Shown in pieces: positions 9,137 to 18,948 of a stretch of 61,254 nucleotides of DNA. The position numbers and the translations under genes were made by a program. Below the pieces are notes generated by a model. The model saw only the letters and a program-made list of their open reading frames with translations, searched no databases and was not told the origin of the DNA. The stretch comes from CAVQAH01 sp963784195 (GTDB lineage: Bacteria; Acidobacteriota; Vicinamibacteria; Vicinamibacterales; 2-12-FULL-66-21): the NCBI GenBank assembly GCA_963784195.1, contig CAWARA010000006.1, positions 1 through 61,254 of the forward strand. Direction: 5' to 3'. Each line of letters begins with the position of its first letter. Within the stretch, counting starts at the first letter, position 1.

Positions 9137-12055
9137 ATGCCATCCGCCACCCAAGCCCGCGGCCAGATTGTCGTTCGCGGCGCGCGTACCCATAATCTGA
9201 AAAATGTTGACGTCACGATCCCTCCACGCTCGCTCGTGGTGATGACGGGCGTCAGCGGCTCCGGCAAGTCTTCGCTGGCCTTCGACACCATCTATGCCGA
9301 GGGGCAGCGACGCTATGTGGAATCGCTGTCGGCTTACGCCCGGCAGTTCCTCGAGCGGATGGAAAAGCCCGACATCGACTCCATCGAGGGAATCTGTCCG
9401 GCGATCGCCATCCGCCAGAAGAACAGCATTCGCAACCCTCGATCCACCGTCGGTACGACCACCGAGATTCACGATTATCTGCGGCTGCTGTTCGCGCGGG
9501 TCGGTCGAACGATCTGCCGGGGCTGCGGACGCGACGTGACGCGCGAGACCGCCGAGGTGGTCGCTGGTCAGCTCGGCCAGTTGCCGGCAGGCGCCCGTCT
9601 CCTCATCGGCTTCGAGATGCCGCTGGTCGCCTCCGCGCCGCTCGCCGCCGATCGCGATCTGGACGAGGATGAGGCTGCCGATCCGACCGGTGCTGACGAA
9701 GATGGCGTGCCGCAGCCGGCACTGCCAGGCCTGGTCGATCCTGTCGCGGAAATGCTGGCTGCCCTGCGGCGCAAAGGCTTCGGCCGCCTCCTCGTCAACG
9801 GCGACACGGTGGCGCTGGAGGACGTCGACCCCTCGTCGCTCAAGGATCAGTCGACGCTCAAGGTGATCGTCGATCGCCTGAAGGTCGACGGGGATCTCCG
9901 CGCGCGGCTGACCGACTCGATCGAGACGGCCTACACGGAGGGCGGCGGCGCGGCGTTCGCCGTTCAACTGACCGAGGGCGAGCCGATCGTCCATCGGTTC
10001 AGCGAGCGGTTCGAATGCCGGGCCTGCAACATTCAGTACGAGATTCCGCAACCGCGGTTGTTTTCATTCAACAACCCCTTCGGCGCGTGCCCCGTCTGCC
10101 ACGGCTTCGGCAACATCATCGAGCTGGACATGGATCTGGTCGTGCCCGACCGGTCGAAGTCGGTCCAGCAGAACGCGATCGAACCGTGGAGCAAGCCACA
10201 CTACCGGTCGCAGCTGGCCGAATTGAAGCGGGCGGGCAAGGTGCGCGGCATCCGGCTGGACGTTCCGTGGGCGGACCTAACGGACGACGAGCGGCGGTTC
10301 ATCATCGATGGCGATGGAGCGGGCTACGAGGGGGTCAAAGGGTTCTTCCGCTGGCTCGAACGCAAGAAGTACAAGGTGCACGTTCGTGTGTTCCTCAGCC
10401 GCTATCGCGGGTACCTGACGTGCCCCGAGTGCCTGGGTGCACGGTTGCGGCGCGAAGCGCGTGACGTGCAGGTCGGCGGCCGGACGATCGATGTCGTGTG
10501 CGGGTTCACCGTGCGCGACGCGGCGCGATTCTTTGCCGAGCTCGAGCTCACCGAAAAAGATGCGGCGATTGCCGACAAAGTGTTGCGCGAGATCCGCAAG
10601 CGCCTGGGATTCCTCCGCGACGTCGGGCTCGACTACCTGACGCTCGATCGGCTCTCGTCGACGCTGTCGGGTGGCGAATCGCAGCGGATCAATCTGGCCA
10701 CGTCGCTGGGGTCCGCGCTGGTGGACACGCTCTACGTGCTCGACGAGCCGTCGATCGGGTTGCATTCACGCGACAACGAACGTCTGATTACCATCCTGCG
10801 CCAGCTTCGCGATCAGGGAAACACCGTCCTGGTCGTCGAACACGACGCGGACATGATTCGCGTGGCCGACGCGGTCGTAGACATGGGTCTTGGCGCCGGC
10901 GAGCAGGGCGGGCGGGTCGTCTTCTCGGGGACGCTGAAAGGGTTGCTCCAGGAGCCGCGATCGCTCACCGCCAAGTACCTGCGCGACGAGCTCGCGATTC
11001 CGGTACCTGCTTCACGGCGGCGCGCTACCGGGCAGAAGCTCCGCGTACTCGGCGCGTCCGAGCACAATCTCAAGGACATCGACATCGAGATTCCCCTCGG
11101 GCTCCTCGTGTGCGTCACCGGCGTCAGCGGATCCGGCAAGAGCACCCTGGTGCATGACGTCCTCTACGCGTCGGTGAAGCGCGCGAAAGGTGACTGGGAT
11201 CGTCGCGTCGGCCTCCACCGGAAGCTCGAAGGCGTTGAGTACGTCAGTGACGTCGTGCTCGTCGATCAGGCGCCGATCGGCCGAACGCCGCGCTCGAATC
11301 CCGTGACGTATCTGAAAGCGTTCGATCCAATCCGCGAGCTGTTCGCCGCCACCAAGGACGCGCGGTCGCGCGGTCTCACCGCCAGCCATTTCTCGTTCAA
11401 CGTGCCCGGCGGCCGGTGCGACGCGTGTGAAGGCGAGGGCGAGGTCAAGGTCGAGATGCAGTTTCTCGCCGATGTCTTCGTGCCATGCGAGCAGTGCGAG
11501 GGGAAGCGATTCAAGCCGCAGGTCCTGGAAGTGAAATACCGCGGGCGTGGCGTCGACCAGGTGCTCGACATGACGGTCCGCGAAGCGCTGACGTTCTTCA
11601 GCAGCTCGCCGAAGGTTCTGCGCCGCCTCCAGGTGCTGGACGAGATCGGCCTGGGCTACCTACGCCTGGGCCAGCCGGCGACGACGCTGTCGGGCGGGGA
11701 AGCACAGCGGATCAAGATCGCGGCGCACCTCTCATCGCACACCGGCGATCGAATCCTCTACATCCTCGACGAGCCCACCACGGGACTGCACTTCGACGAC
11801 ATCGCGAAACTGCTCGCGGCCTGCCGCAAACTCTTACTGGCGGGACACAGCCTGCTCGTCATCGAACACAACCTCGACGTGATCAAGACAGCCGACTGGA
11901 TCATCGATCTGGGTCCCGAGGGCGGGGAAGAGGGTGGCCGGCTGATCGCTGCCGGCACTCCGGAGCAGATCGTCCAGGTAGCCGAGTCGCACACCGGCCG
12001 GTATCTGCGCGACGTCCTCGCGGCCGGCCGTTCGAACGCCTACGGTGCGCGGTAG
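9137..12055 (+). CDS. uvrA: UvrABC system protein A (UvrA)
   Basis: This is the damage-recognition ATPase of nucleotide excision repair, 972 residues, close to the usual length. Visible features are Walker A GVSGSGKSSLAFDT (about 36-49) and its partner GVSGSGKSTLVHDV in the second half, two ABC signatures (LSGGESQRI, LSGGEAQRI), and Walker B/D-loop segments YVLDEPSIGLH and YILDEPTTGLH. Cys-pair zinc motifs include FECRACNIQY with CPVCHGFG, and GRCDACEGEGE with CEQCEGKRF. There is a poorly conserved acidic insertion around residues 170-195. No clear Shine-Dalgarno or SOS operator was recognised in the 190 bp upstream. uvrC lies 11.6 kb away in this window. Confidence 0.98.
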   Translation: MPSATQARGQIVVRGARTHNLKNVDVTIPPRSLVVMTGVSGSGKSSLAFDTIYAEGQRRYVESLSAYARQFLERMEKPDIDSIEGICPAIAIRQKNSIRNPRSTVGTTTEIHDYLRLLFARVGRTICRGCGRDVTRETAEVVAGQLGQLPAGARLLIGFEMPLVASAPLAADRDLDEDEAADPTGADEDGVPQPALPGLVDPVAEMLAALRRKGFGRLLVNGDTVALEDVDPSSLKDQSTLKVIVDRLKVDGDLRARLTDSIETAYTEGGGAAFAVQLTEGEPIVHRFSERFECRACNIQYEIPQPRLFSFNNPFGACPVCHGFGNIIELDMDLVVPDRSKSVQQNAIEPWSKPHYRSQLAELKRAGKVRGIRLDVPWADLTDDERRFIIDGDGAGYEGVKGFFRWLERKKYKVHVRVFLSRYRGYLTCPECLGARLRREARDVQVGGRTIDVVCGFTVRDAARFFAELELTEKDAAIADKVLREIRKRLGFLRDVGLDYLTLDRLSSTLSGGESQRINLATSLGSALVDTLYVLDEPSIGLHSRDNERLITILRQLRDQGNTVLVVEHDADMIRVADAVVDMGLGAGEQGGRVVFSGTLKGLLQEPRSLTAKYLRDELAIPVPASRRRATGQKLRVLGASEHNLKDIDIEIPLGLLVCVTGVSGSGKSTLVHDVLYASVKRAKGDWDRRVGLHRKLEGVEYVSDVVLVDQAPIGRTPRSNPVTYLKAFDPIRELFAATKDARSRGLTASHFSFNVPGGRCDACEGEGEVKVEMQFLADVFVPCEQCEGKRFKPQVLEVKYRGRGVDQVLDMTVREALTFFSSSPKVLRRLQVLDEIGLGYLRLGQPATTLSGGEAQRIKIAAHLSSHTGDRILYILDEPTTGLHFDDIAKLLAACRKLLLAGHSLLVIEHNLDVIKTADWIIDLGPEGGEEGGRLIAAGTPEQIVQVAESHTGRYLRDVLAAGRSNAYGAR

Positions 12056-12062
12056 CTGTCGG

Positions 12063-12401
12063 GCTGACGGAGGGGACGGGGGACACGGAACAAGCTTCAA
12101 AAACGGAGACACGGAGACACGGAGAGGGGCACTCATGCGAGTCGCTCGTCACCGGTCAGCGGCCGATGCCGGCCCGGCCATCGGCCGGGCCGAGCGATCA
12201 ATCGACGCCCCACGGACACAAGCTGCTCACGGATCTCACCAGCAGCTTGCGTCCGCGGGGCGTCGATTGATCGCCCGCCGCGCGAGCGGCGGCATCGGCG
12301 GAGCCCGGTGACCACCGCTTCGTCGCGAATTCTGTTCCGCCTCCGTGTCTCCGCGTCTCCGAGTTGAAGCTCGTTCCGTGTCCTCCGTCCCCTCCGTCAG
12401 C
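12063..12401. repeat. 339-bp imperfect inverted-repeat element between uvrA and the PQQ gene
   Basis: The stretch between the convergent genes holds no gene. It is one large imperfect palindrome. Its outer arms share gctgacggaggggacgg, then ggacacggaac, then an 8-nt periodic cggagacA word. Its middle is the strong hairpin annotated separately. The right terminus contains the TGA stop of the PQQ-propeller gene, and the left terminus begins 7 nt after the uvrA stop. It could act as a bidirectional terminator, a non-autonomous mobile element, or both. Confidence 0.8.
12194..12274. repeat. 34-bp stem hairpin at the centre of the 12.1-12.4 kb element
   Basis: Arms 12194-12227 and 12241-12274 pair at 32 of 34 positions around a 13-nt loop. 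The two mismatches become G-U wobbles in a minus-strand transcript, so RNA from the PQQ gene side would fold slightly better. No U-run follows, so it is not a standard intrinsic terminator. Confidence 0.8.
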
Positions 12402-14124
12402 GTTTCCTCCCGATAGCGAATAACGTCGACACACCGCGGACGTACATGACGCCGTCCGAGAGCGCCGGCGTGGCCATCACCAGCTCACCCATCGGATTCG
12501 ATCCGAGTTTCCTGAACTCGCGGCCGGCGGCGATGACGATGATGTCGCCGTCTTCGCTGGTGAGGTAGATGCGTCCGTCCGCCGCGACGGGTGACGCGCT
12601 GAAGCCGCTGCCGACGGGCTCGAGCCGCTGCCGGTAGATTTCATTCCCGGTCTCGACCTCATAGGCGTCGAACACCCCGTTGTTGGCCAGCACGTACAGA
12701 ATGCCGTCGTAGACGAGTGGCGTCGGCATGTACGATCCGCGGCCCGTCTTGCTCCACGCGACGGCGGCGCTGCTCGTCTGGTCTTTCGCGAGCGTCAGGT
12801 CGCCGCGCGCGCCCGGGCGCACCGCAAACAACGGGCGTTCTGGCGCCCGGCCGCTCGCCACCACGACGAGACCATTCGCCAGGAAGGGGGTAGGCGCGGT
12901 GATCTTCGAGCTGCCCCCGAGCTTCCATAACTCTTTCCCGGTGCGCGGATCGTAGGCGCGGATGAAGTTCGATGCGTTCGTGACGAGCTCGTCTCCCGCG
13001 TTCGTCCTGATCACCGTGGGCGTTCCCCAGGAGGGCAGCTCCTGACGATCGGCCTTCCAGATTGTCTTCCCAGTCTGCGCGTCGAGGGCGAGGACGAACG
13101 AATCCGCTTGCGTGTCGCATTGAACGAAGACCAGGTCGTTCCAGATGACCGGCGAGCTCGCCGGGCCCCACTCGTACGAAGGAATGTTGTACGCGCCCAT
13201 GTCCACTCGTCCGAGATCGACCGTCCACAAGTGATTGCCGTTCACGTCGTAGGCGTGAACACCTTGCGATCCAAACCAGGCGACCACGATGCGCCCATCC
13301 GTCACCGGCGACGCGCTCGCATAGGTGGACTTGATATGCCGCCGGTTGCGCGGCTCTCCCTCGGCCGCGACGCGCTCCCAGGCCACAGCGCCTGTGGCCT
13401 TGTCGATCGCGTAGAGCATCCACTTGTGGCTGGATCGATCGTCCGACGCATCACCGTCGCCGTACAGGCCGGGCTTGAACGTGGCGTTGCCCTTGCCGCT
13501 GATCGCGCTCGTCACGAAGATGCGATCGCCCCAGACGACCGGGCTGGAGTGCGCGAGGCCGGGAATCGGCGTACGCCAGAGGATGCCTTCGTTCGAGGTG
13601 GCGTTCCACGTCTCGGGCAGGTCCTGTCCATTCGCGATACCCGTCGCATTCGGGCCGCGGAAGGACGGCCAGCTCCCGGTTGCCGGTTTGGCCGCCGGCA
13701 ACGCCGGTGTCCGTTCGGGGCCGGATCGCGAGATGGTGCGCGTCGGCACCGCGTTCGCTTCGCCCTCCGGCCGCCAGGTGCTGTCTCTCAACACCATCTG
13801 GCGCGGCACGCAGGCATCCGCCACCGTCGTCAGCATGACGCGCGAGCCTTCAACCTTGTATCTGTAGCGGCCTGATTCGGTGCAGCCCTGAGGCGGGCCG
13901 CCGGTGGTCGTGACTACGAGCTCGTCGTTTTCCGTCTTCCACGTGCCATTCATCGCCGGCCAGTCTATGCCCACGATCGCGAGCGTGCCGTCGGCACCGA
14001 ACGTAATCGTGAAGAAACCGTAGCGAAGAGGCGCCGATGGAAACGGGGTTGGCTGGGCGACGATAGCCGCGCCGCCGAGCGCAGCCACAGCAAGGGCCGC
14101 CAGGAACGCCGTGCGCCTGAACAT
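12397..14124 (-). CDS. Secreted PQQ-binding-like beta-propeller protein
   Basis: A 575-residue exported protein. A signal peptide (MFRRTAFLAALAVAALGGAA) is followed by a ~120-residue N-terminal region. The propeller begins at WPSFRGPNATGIANG and contains repeated blades of the form SSPVVWGDRIFVTS, ASPVTDGRIVVAWF and ATPALSDGVMYVRG, which is the typical PQQ/BamB-like pattern. Proteins of this family are common in Acidobacteria and Planctomycetes and are often periplasmic; no dehydrogenase catalytic residues were recognised. The start ATG at 14124 directly precedes the signal peptide. The gene is complete and its stop lies inside an inverted-repeat element. Confidence 0.88.
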   Translation of the reverse strand: MFRRTAFLAALAVAALGGAAIVAQPTPFPSAPLRYGFFTITFGADGTLAIVGIDWPAMNGTWKTENDELVVTTTGGPPQGCTESGRYRYKVEGSRVMLTTVADACVPRQMVLRDSTWRPEGEANAVPTRTISRSGPERTPALPAAKPATGSWPSFRGPNATGIANGQDLPETWNATSNEGILWRTPIPGLAHSSPVVWGDRIFVTSAISGKGNATFKPGLYGDGDASDDRSSHKWMLYAIDKATGAVAWERVAAEGEPRNRRHIKSTYASASPVTDGRIVVAWFGSQGVHAYDVNGNHLWTVDLGRVDMGAYNIPSYEWGPASSPVIWNDLVFVQCDTQADSFVLALDAQTGKTIWKADRQELPSWGTPTVIRTNAGDELVTNASNFIRAYDPRTGKELWKLGGSSKITAPTPFLANGLVVVASGRAPERPLFAVRPGARGDLTLAKDQTSSAAVAWSKTGRGSYMPTPLVYDGILYVLANNGVFDAYEVETGNEIYRQRLEPVGSGFSASPVAADGRIYLTSEDGDIIVIAAGREFRKLGSNPMGELVMATPALSDGVMYVRGVSTLFAIGRKR

Positions 14125-14166
14125 GCCCAGAGTGTAACAGCGGCGACGACGATCCGGCGCCGCCGC

Positions 14167-16838
14167 CTACGGCTTCAATCCTCGAAGCAGCACGACATCG
14201 GCGTCTCCTTCGCCAACCGCGGCGAAGACGGCCTTGCCGTCGGCCGACCACGAGACGCGACGCGCGATGTAGGTGGGGCGCCGGCCGAAGTCAGTCAACT
14301 GCCGCAGAGGTCCGCCCGACGTCGGAAGCGCCCAGATGTTGGTCGCAAAACCATCCGTCAGCGGGAGCGCCAGCCATTTACCGTCGGGCGAGAGCACCGG
14401 ATGCACCAGTTGCCATAGCGGAATGCGGCGCGCTGGAATCTGAGCCAGCACCCGGGACGGCCCGTTCTCGGGGCTGGCGACCCGGATCTCGTAGTCCGAA
14501 CCTCCGCTGACCGCGGGCCGCTCGACCACGAAGTAGAGCGTGGAGCCGTCGGGCGCGATTGCCGGACGATTGCCCTTGTCGTCGCGAACCGCGATGCTCG
14601 GGCCGCCTTCGGGCCGAACCTTCTTCAACGCGCCAATCGCCGCGGAGCCCTGGGTGTTCTCGTTGTAGTACATCCAGCGGCCATCGACCGACCACGTTGC
14701 CCACCCGCCGGCGCGTATGAGTTCGCGTGGATTTCCGCCGTCAGGGTTCACGAGCCAGTTGCCGCCCACCCCGTCGCGAGTGGCGTAGAAAGCAATGTGT
14801 CGCCCGTCCGGCGACCAGACCGGCACGCCCAGGATGACATCGGGATCCTGCTCGTAGGTCAGTTGACGGCTCGCCCCCGTGGTGGTGTCGGTGATCCAGA
14901 GATTCCCGTGACCCGCCGCTGTCCGAGAGGTACACGACCTCCCGATCGTTTGGGCCGACCGAGGGGGTCTGCACCTGCCCTGTCTGACGTGTGATCTGAA
15001 CCGCACGACGAACATTGTCGATGGCGTTGCCGTCCGTCGGAAACTTCCAGATGTTGAGACTCCTGAGGTTCCTGCTGGTCACGAGCAGCCCGCTGGCATC
15101 GAGATCGGGGTCCACGTACGACGCTTCACCAAAGGTGAGCTGGCGAAGCCCGCTGCCGTCCAGACGCGCGGTCCACAGGTTGAATGTCGGCAAGTAGAGC
15201 ACCGTGCTCGCCCGCGCGGAGCTGTAGACGATCCCTGTGCCGTCAGGCGTCCAGCAAAACCCGGAGAGCAAACGTGCTTCGCGGCTGATCCGCCGTGGCT
15301 CTCCGCCCTCGGCCGGCACGGCGAAAATGTCGTGCGTGAACACATATCCGCTCTGATACGCGATCGACTTGTCGTCCGGAGACCAGCGAGGGGAGATGTA
15401 GTAGGACTCTAAGGGCAGCTTGGCAATCACGCGTGACGCGGTGCCATCCCGCGACGCGACGACGAGTTGTACCTGGTCCTCCTCGGACCTGAAGAAGGCA
15501 ACCCTCGTCCCGTCGTGGCTGATGTCCGCGCCGCCAATCGCGCTCGCAATCCGGCGCGGGGCACCGCCCAGGGCGGGCACCTCCCATACGGTCCCGAGCC
15601 GTTCCCCTTCGGTGGGCGGGGAATAGTAGACCAGCGAGGCGCCGTCCGGAGCCCATCGCGGCGCTTCGTGGTCGGCGTCATCGCGTGTCAATTGAAGCGC
15701 GGCACCTCCGGCCATCAATCGCACCCACACCTGCCGCCTGTCTCCGACGTACGCGGTGAAGGCTACGGAGCGGCCATCGGGCGAAAGCGCGGGCGCTTCC
15801 TCGAGGCCGGCAAAATCGGTCAATCGATGCACGCTGACCGTCGCAGTCTCCGGAGCTTTCGTGCGGAGAGCTCCCGAGCCGTATCCGATGCCGAGCGCTG
15901 CCAGGGCGCCCAGCCCGACCAGCGGCCAGAGTGTCAACCCCTTGCGGGTTGGTGTTCCGACCGCGGCAGGCGCTTCCGCGCCTGAGGTTCTGGCCAAGCG
16001 TGTCCAGATGGAAGCCGATGTCGGAAGCGGATTGGAAACGCTCGGCGGGATCCTTTTCAAGACAATGAGCGACGACCCGCGCCAGACCGGGCTGGATCCT
16101 TGCGCTGTCCTCCGACAGCTCCCTTGGCTCCTCCTTCAGGATGGCGCCCAGCGTTTCAACCGTCGAACCCCGCTGGAACGCCTGTTCCCCCGTCACCATC
16201 TCGTAGACGATCGCCCCGAAGGAGAAGATGTCGGATCGATGATCGGCCGGCAACCCCCGGACCTGTTCGGGCGACATGTAGCCGACGGTTCCGAGGATCA
16301 TGCCTGGTTCCGTTCCCAGCGTCGGCTGCTCGATGGCGGCGCCGCCGTGCAATCCCGAAGGTCTCAGCTTCGCCAGCCCGAAGTCGAGAATCTTGACGCG
16401 CCCGTCCGTCGTGACGAACACGTTCTCCGGCTTCAGATCGCGGTGAACGATGCCCTTCGCGTGCGCGGCCGCGAGTCCTCGCGCCAGCTGCGCCGCCAAG
16501 TCCAGGGCCTTCCTGGTCGAAAGAGGCGTCCCCCCAATCCGTTCGCGCAGGTTCTGACCCTCGAGCAACTCCGAGACGACGTACGGCGCTCCCTCGTGGA
16601 GTCCGAAGTCGTGGATGGTGAGGATCCCCGGATGGTTCAGGGCCGAGGCTGCCTTTGCTTCGAGCTCGAAACGACGCAGACGCTCGTCGTCGGTGGCGAA
16701 TGATGCCGGCAGCACTTTGATCGCGACATCGCGCCCGAGCCTGGGATCGCGCGCGCGATAGACTTCACCCATTCCGCCGGCACCAATTGGTGCTTCGACC
16801 TCGTACGGACCAAGTCGGGTTCCCGAGGCAAGCGTCAT
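14167..16838 (-). CDS. Ser/Thr protein kinase with TolB/WD40-like propeller, frameshifted twice
   Basis: Three reading-frame pieces make one protein of about 890 residues. The kinase part shows GAGGMGEVYRAR (19-30), K41, HRDLKPEN (132-139) and DFG (152-154), followed by a juxtamembrane region. A frame change near 15.99 kb leads to a transmembrane helix (LWPLVGLGALAALGIGYG) and TolB-like propeller blades (ALSPDGRSVAFTAY, PRWSPDDKSIAYQS). A second change near 14.93 kb, in the GGGTCACGGG context that should read SDSGGHGNLW, leads to the last blades and the stop. This kinase-TM-PD40 layout is a standard acidobacterial receptor kinase. The ATG at 16838 lies 15 nt from a TATACT box. The lesions look like single-base indels. 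Confidence 0.8.
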
Positions 16839-16853
16839 GATATTTGCGCTGGC

Positions 16854-16859
16854 AGTATA
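16854..16859 (-). promoter_or_regulatory. -10 box (TATACT) of the receptor kinase gene
   Basis: TATACT on the minus strand ends 15 nt upstream of the ATG at 16838, the same geometry as at the first kinase gene. A TTGACG lies further upstream but about 26 nt away, too far for a standard sigma-70 pair. It lies in the 210-bp divergent region shared with the HEAT-repeat gene. Confidence 0.35.
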
Positions 16860-17048
16860 GTCCGACGAATTCACCCCGACGTCTTCGTCAAGCGATCGTA
16901 CCAGCCATGAACAGCACGTGACCCGAAGCAAGCCTGGCTGCTCGCAAACGAGGGAGCCGGCTTCACAGATCGGCGCAGACCTGCGCCGGTAGTCTGCCTG
17001 GACCATTTCCGGGTTACAATTGAGGCCGCTCCCCCCAAGAACAATCAA

Positions 17049-18305
17049 ATGATGCCATTCGTCCGCGTGCTTCTCACCGCGTCGGCGCTGGTCGCCGTGT
17101 GCTCGACCGCCGCCGCCCAGCCAATGGCCTTCGAAGACGTCGTCCGCAACCTGCGGAATCCGGATCCCAAGATTCGGATGAGCGCGTTGCAACTGCTCCA
17201 CGACGCCAAGTATCCGGAGGCGATCATCCCGATCGCCGCGCTCATCAAGGACCCGGTCAACGAGATCCAGCTGGAAGCGATCGACGCGGAGCTGTCGTTT
17301 TTTCTCGCCGACACCGTGACGACGAAGTCACGCGTCGCGTTCGTCGTCGAGGTGCGCTCCGAGGGCCGCGCCGCCAAAGCCTTCGAGATGGGCCCGATGG
17401 TCGCCCTTCCCAAACCGGTTCCGCAGGAAGTGGTTCGAGCGTTGCTCGAGGCGGTGGACGATGAAACGCCGCACGTGCGTGTCGAAGCGCTCTACACGCT
17501 GGGTGTGATCGGCCGCGGACCCCTGACCGGCGACGAAGGCGCGATGCTCATCAAAGCGCTCGACCACTACGATCCCGCGATTCGTGCAACCGCGGCGCGC
17601 GTGATCGGGCGGCTTGGCGCCGAGAAGGCCGGCGACGCGCTGGTCATCGCGATGAACGACTCGAACGCGCAGGTGCGCTTCGCCGCGATGCGCGCGCTGG
17701 GCAACACGCGTGAGGTCGGTGCGGTCAAGGCGCTCACGGAGCAGTTCCAGTTCCACCGCAAGGGTGAAGGCGCGTGGTCGGCGCTCGATGCGCTGGCACG
17801 AATTGCCGATCCGTCGAGCGCGGAGTTGTTCAAGGGACAGCTGGCGCACAAGGACCCCAATATCCGTCGAGCTGCGGCCGAGGGCCTCGGACGCACGGGT
17901 GACAAGTCCGAGATCGAAACGCTGGTGACCATGGCCAGCAACGATGAATCCGAAATGGTCCGCGCGGCGAGCGCGTTCACGCTGCAGAAGTTCGGCGAGA
18001 ACTATCTCGCCCGGCTCGTCGATTTCCTGGACTCGGACAAGATGGCGCCGCAGGTTCAGGCCTATCTCTTCGAGCTCGGAACGCCGGCGGCAGCGGCCCT
18101 TGTGCCACGCCTGCTCGAGCCGGACGAAGGCATCCGCAAGCATGTGGTGGAGGTGCTCGGCGGTATCGGTGACGAGACCACGGTGGCAGAGCTCACACCC
18201 CTGTTGAAGGACCGGGACAAGAACGTCGCCAAGGCCGCGAAGCTGGCCATCGACAGGATCCGAACCCGCTCCAGCGACAGAGGAGTTCTGTCGACTGCCC
18301 GCTAG
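17049..18305 (+). CDS. Exported HEAT-repeat protein
   Basis: A 418-residue protein. A signal peptide (ALVAVCSTAAAQ) leads into tandem HEAT/PBS-lyase-like helical repeats, for example LRNPDPKIRMSALQLL, DDETPHVRVEALYTLG, YDPAIRATAARVIGRLG, AHKDPNIRRAAAEGLG and LKDRDKNVAKAAKLAI. Each unit carries the D-x-x-R-x-x-A pattern. Such proteins are scaffolds for protein-protein contacts; the partner is unknown. Two adjacent ATG codons (17049 and 17052) are possible starts. A TACAAT at 17015-17020 is a possible -10. It is divergent from the kinase gene and convergent with the DNA glycosylase gene. Confidence 0.88.
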   Translation: MMPFVRVLLTASALVAVCSTAAAQPMAFEDVVRNLRNPDPKIRMSALQLLHDAKYPEAIIPIAALIKDPVNEIQLEAIDAELSFFLADTVTTKSRVAFVVEVRSEGRAAKAFEMGPMVALPKPVPQEVVRALLEAVDDETPHVRVEALYTLGVIGRGPLTGDEGAMLIKALDHYDPAIRATAARVIGRLGAEKAGDALVIAMNDSNAQVRFAAMRALGNTREVGAVKALTEQFQFHRKGEGAWSALDALARIADPSSAELFKGQLAHKDPNIRRAAAEGLGRTGDKSEIETLVTMASNDESEMVRAASAFTLQKFGENYLARLVDFLDSDKMAPQVQAYLFELGTPAAAALVPRLLEPDEGIRKHVVEVLGGIGDETTVAELTPLLKDRDKNVAKAAKLAIDRIRTRSSDRGVLSTAR

Positions 18306-18322
18306 TGGCAGGCCACTAGTCT

Positions 18323-18931
18323 TCAGCGTTTGCCAGAGACTGCGGGGCTTGGGGCTGCGTAGACGCGCCACTCGGGCTCCACGCCCACAGTGATCCCGAT
18401 TCGGCGGCTCCACGCGAGATCGGGGGCAGGTAGCCCCCGGTCTTCGATTCTCAGCGAGCTCTCTGTCAGGTCCCGCCTGTTCTGCTTCAACGAGATTCCC
18501 AACGCGCGCGTCAGGTTGCCGGGGCCGCGGCACAGTTCCCACGGCTGAAATGACGCGGCGGTTCGCCCGTTGCCTCGCGAACGGCGCCGGCGCATCAGCG
18601 CCTCACCCTCGATAGGCTCCAGCGCGCGGATCAGCACCGCAGCAGGCGATCCTTCCGGTTCGGTCACGGCGTTGACCAGATAGTGAATGCCGTAGTTCAG
18701 ATAAACGTACGCGATTCCAGGCGGTCCGTAGAGTGGAGCGTTGCGGATGGTGGGGCCCGGTGCCGCGTGGCACGCCGGATCCGATTCGCCGATATACGCT
18801 TCGACCTCGACGATGGTCCCGGCGGCGGATCCTGCGGGCGTGTCGTGGACGAGGACTTTCCCGATCAGATCGCGCGCGACCTCGAGTGTCGGCCGCGCGT
18901 AGAACTCTCGTGGAAGAACGGCGCTAGGCAC
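18323..18931 (-). CDS. DNA-3-methyladenine glycosylase (alkyladenine/MPG family)
   Basis: A base-excision repair enzyme that removes alkylated purines, 202 residues and of normal family length. Diagnostic segments are ARDLIGKVLVHD, GTIVEVEAYIGESDPACHA (containing the catalytic Glu of the EAY motif), NAPLYGPPGIAYVYLNYGIH (the substrate pocket) and CRGPGNLTRALGI. The same frame runs further upstream without family similarity, so the GTG at 18931, 11 residues before the conserved FYARPTLEVA block, is the likely start. It follows the HtrA-like gene by 17 bp, making it the last gene of an Hsp20-protease-glycosylase operon. Confidence 0.9.
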   Translation of the reverse strand: MPSAVLPREFYARPTLEVARDLIGKVLVHDTPAGSAAGTIVEVEAYIGESDPACHAAPGPTIRNAPLYGPPGIAYVYLNYGIHYLVNAVTEPEGSPAAVLIRALEPIEGEALMRRRRSRGNGRTAASFQPWELCRGPGNLTRALGISLKQNRRDLTESSLRIEDRGLPAPDLAWSRRIGITVGVEPEWRVYAAPSPAVSGKR

Positions 18932-18948
18932 GTTGCCGATCGACTCCG

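Noticed and set aside
8960..10051. A 363-codon minus-strand gene overlapping the start of uvrA
   Set aside because: It is antisense to the UvrA N-terminal coding sequence and shows no independent similarity or start signal.
12045..12434. Small open frames in the uvrA-PQQ intergenic region
   Set aside because: They translate the inverted repeat itself; similar peptides appear from both strands because of the palindrome, and there is no ribosome-binding site.
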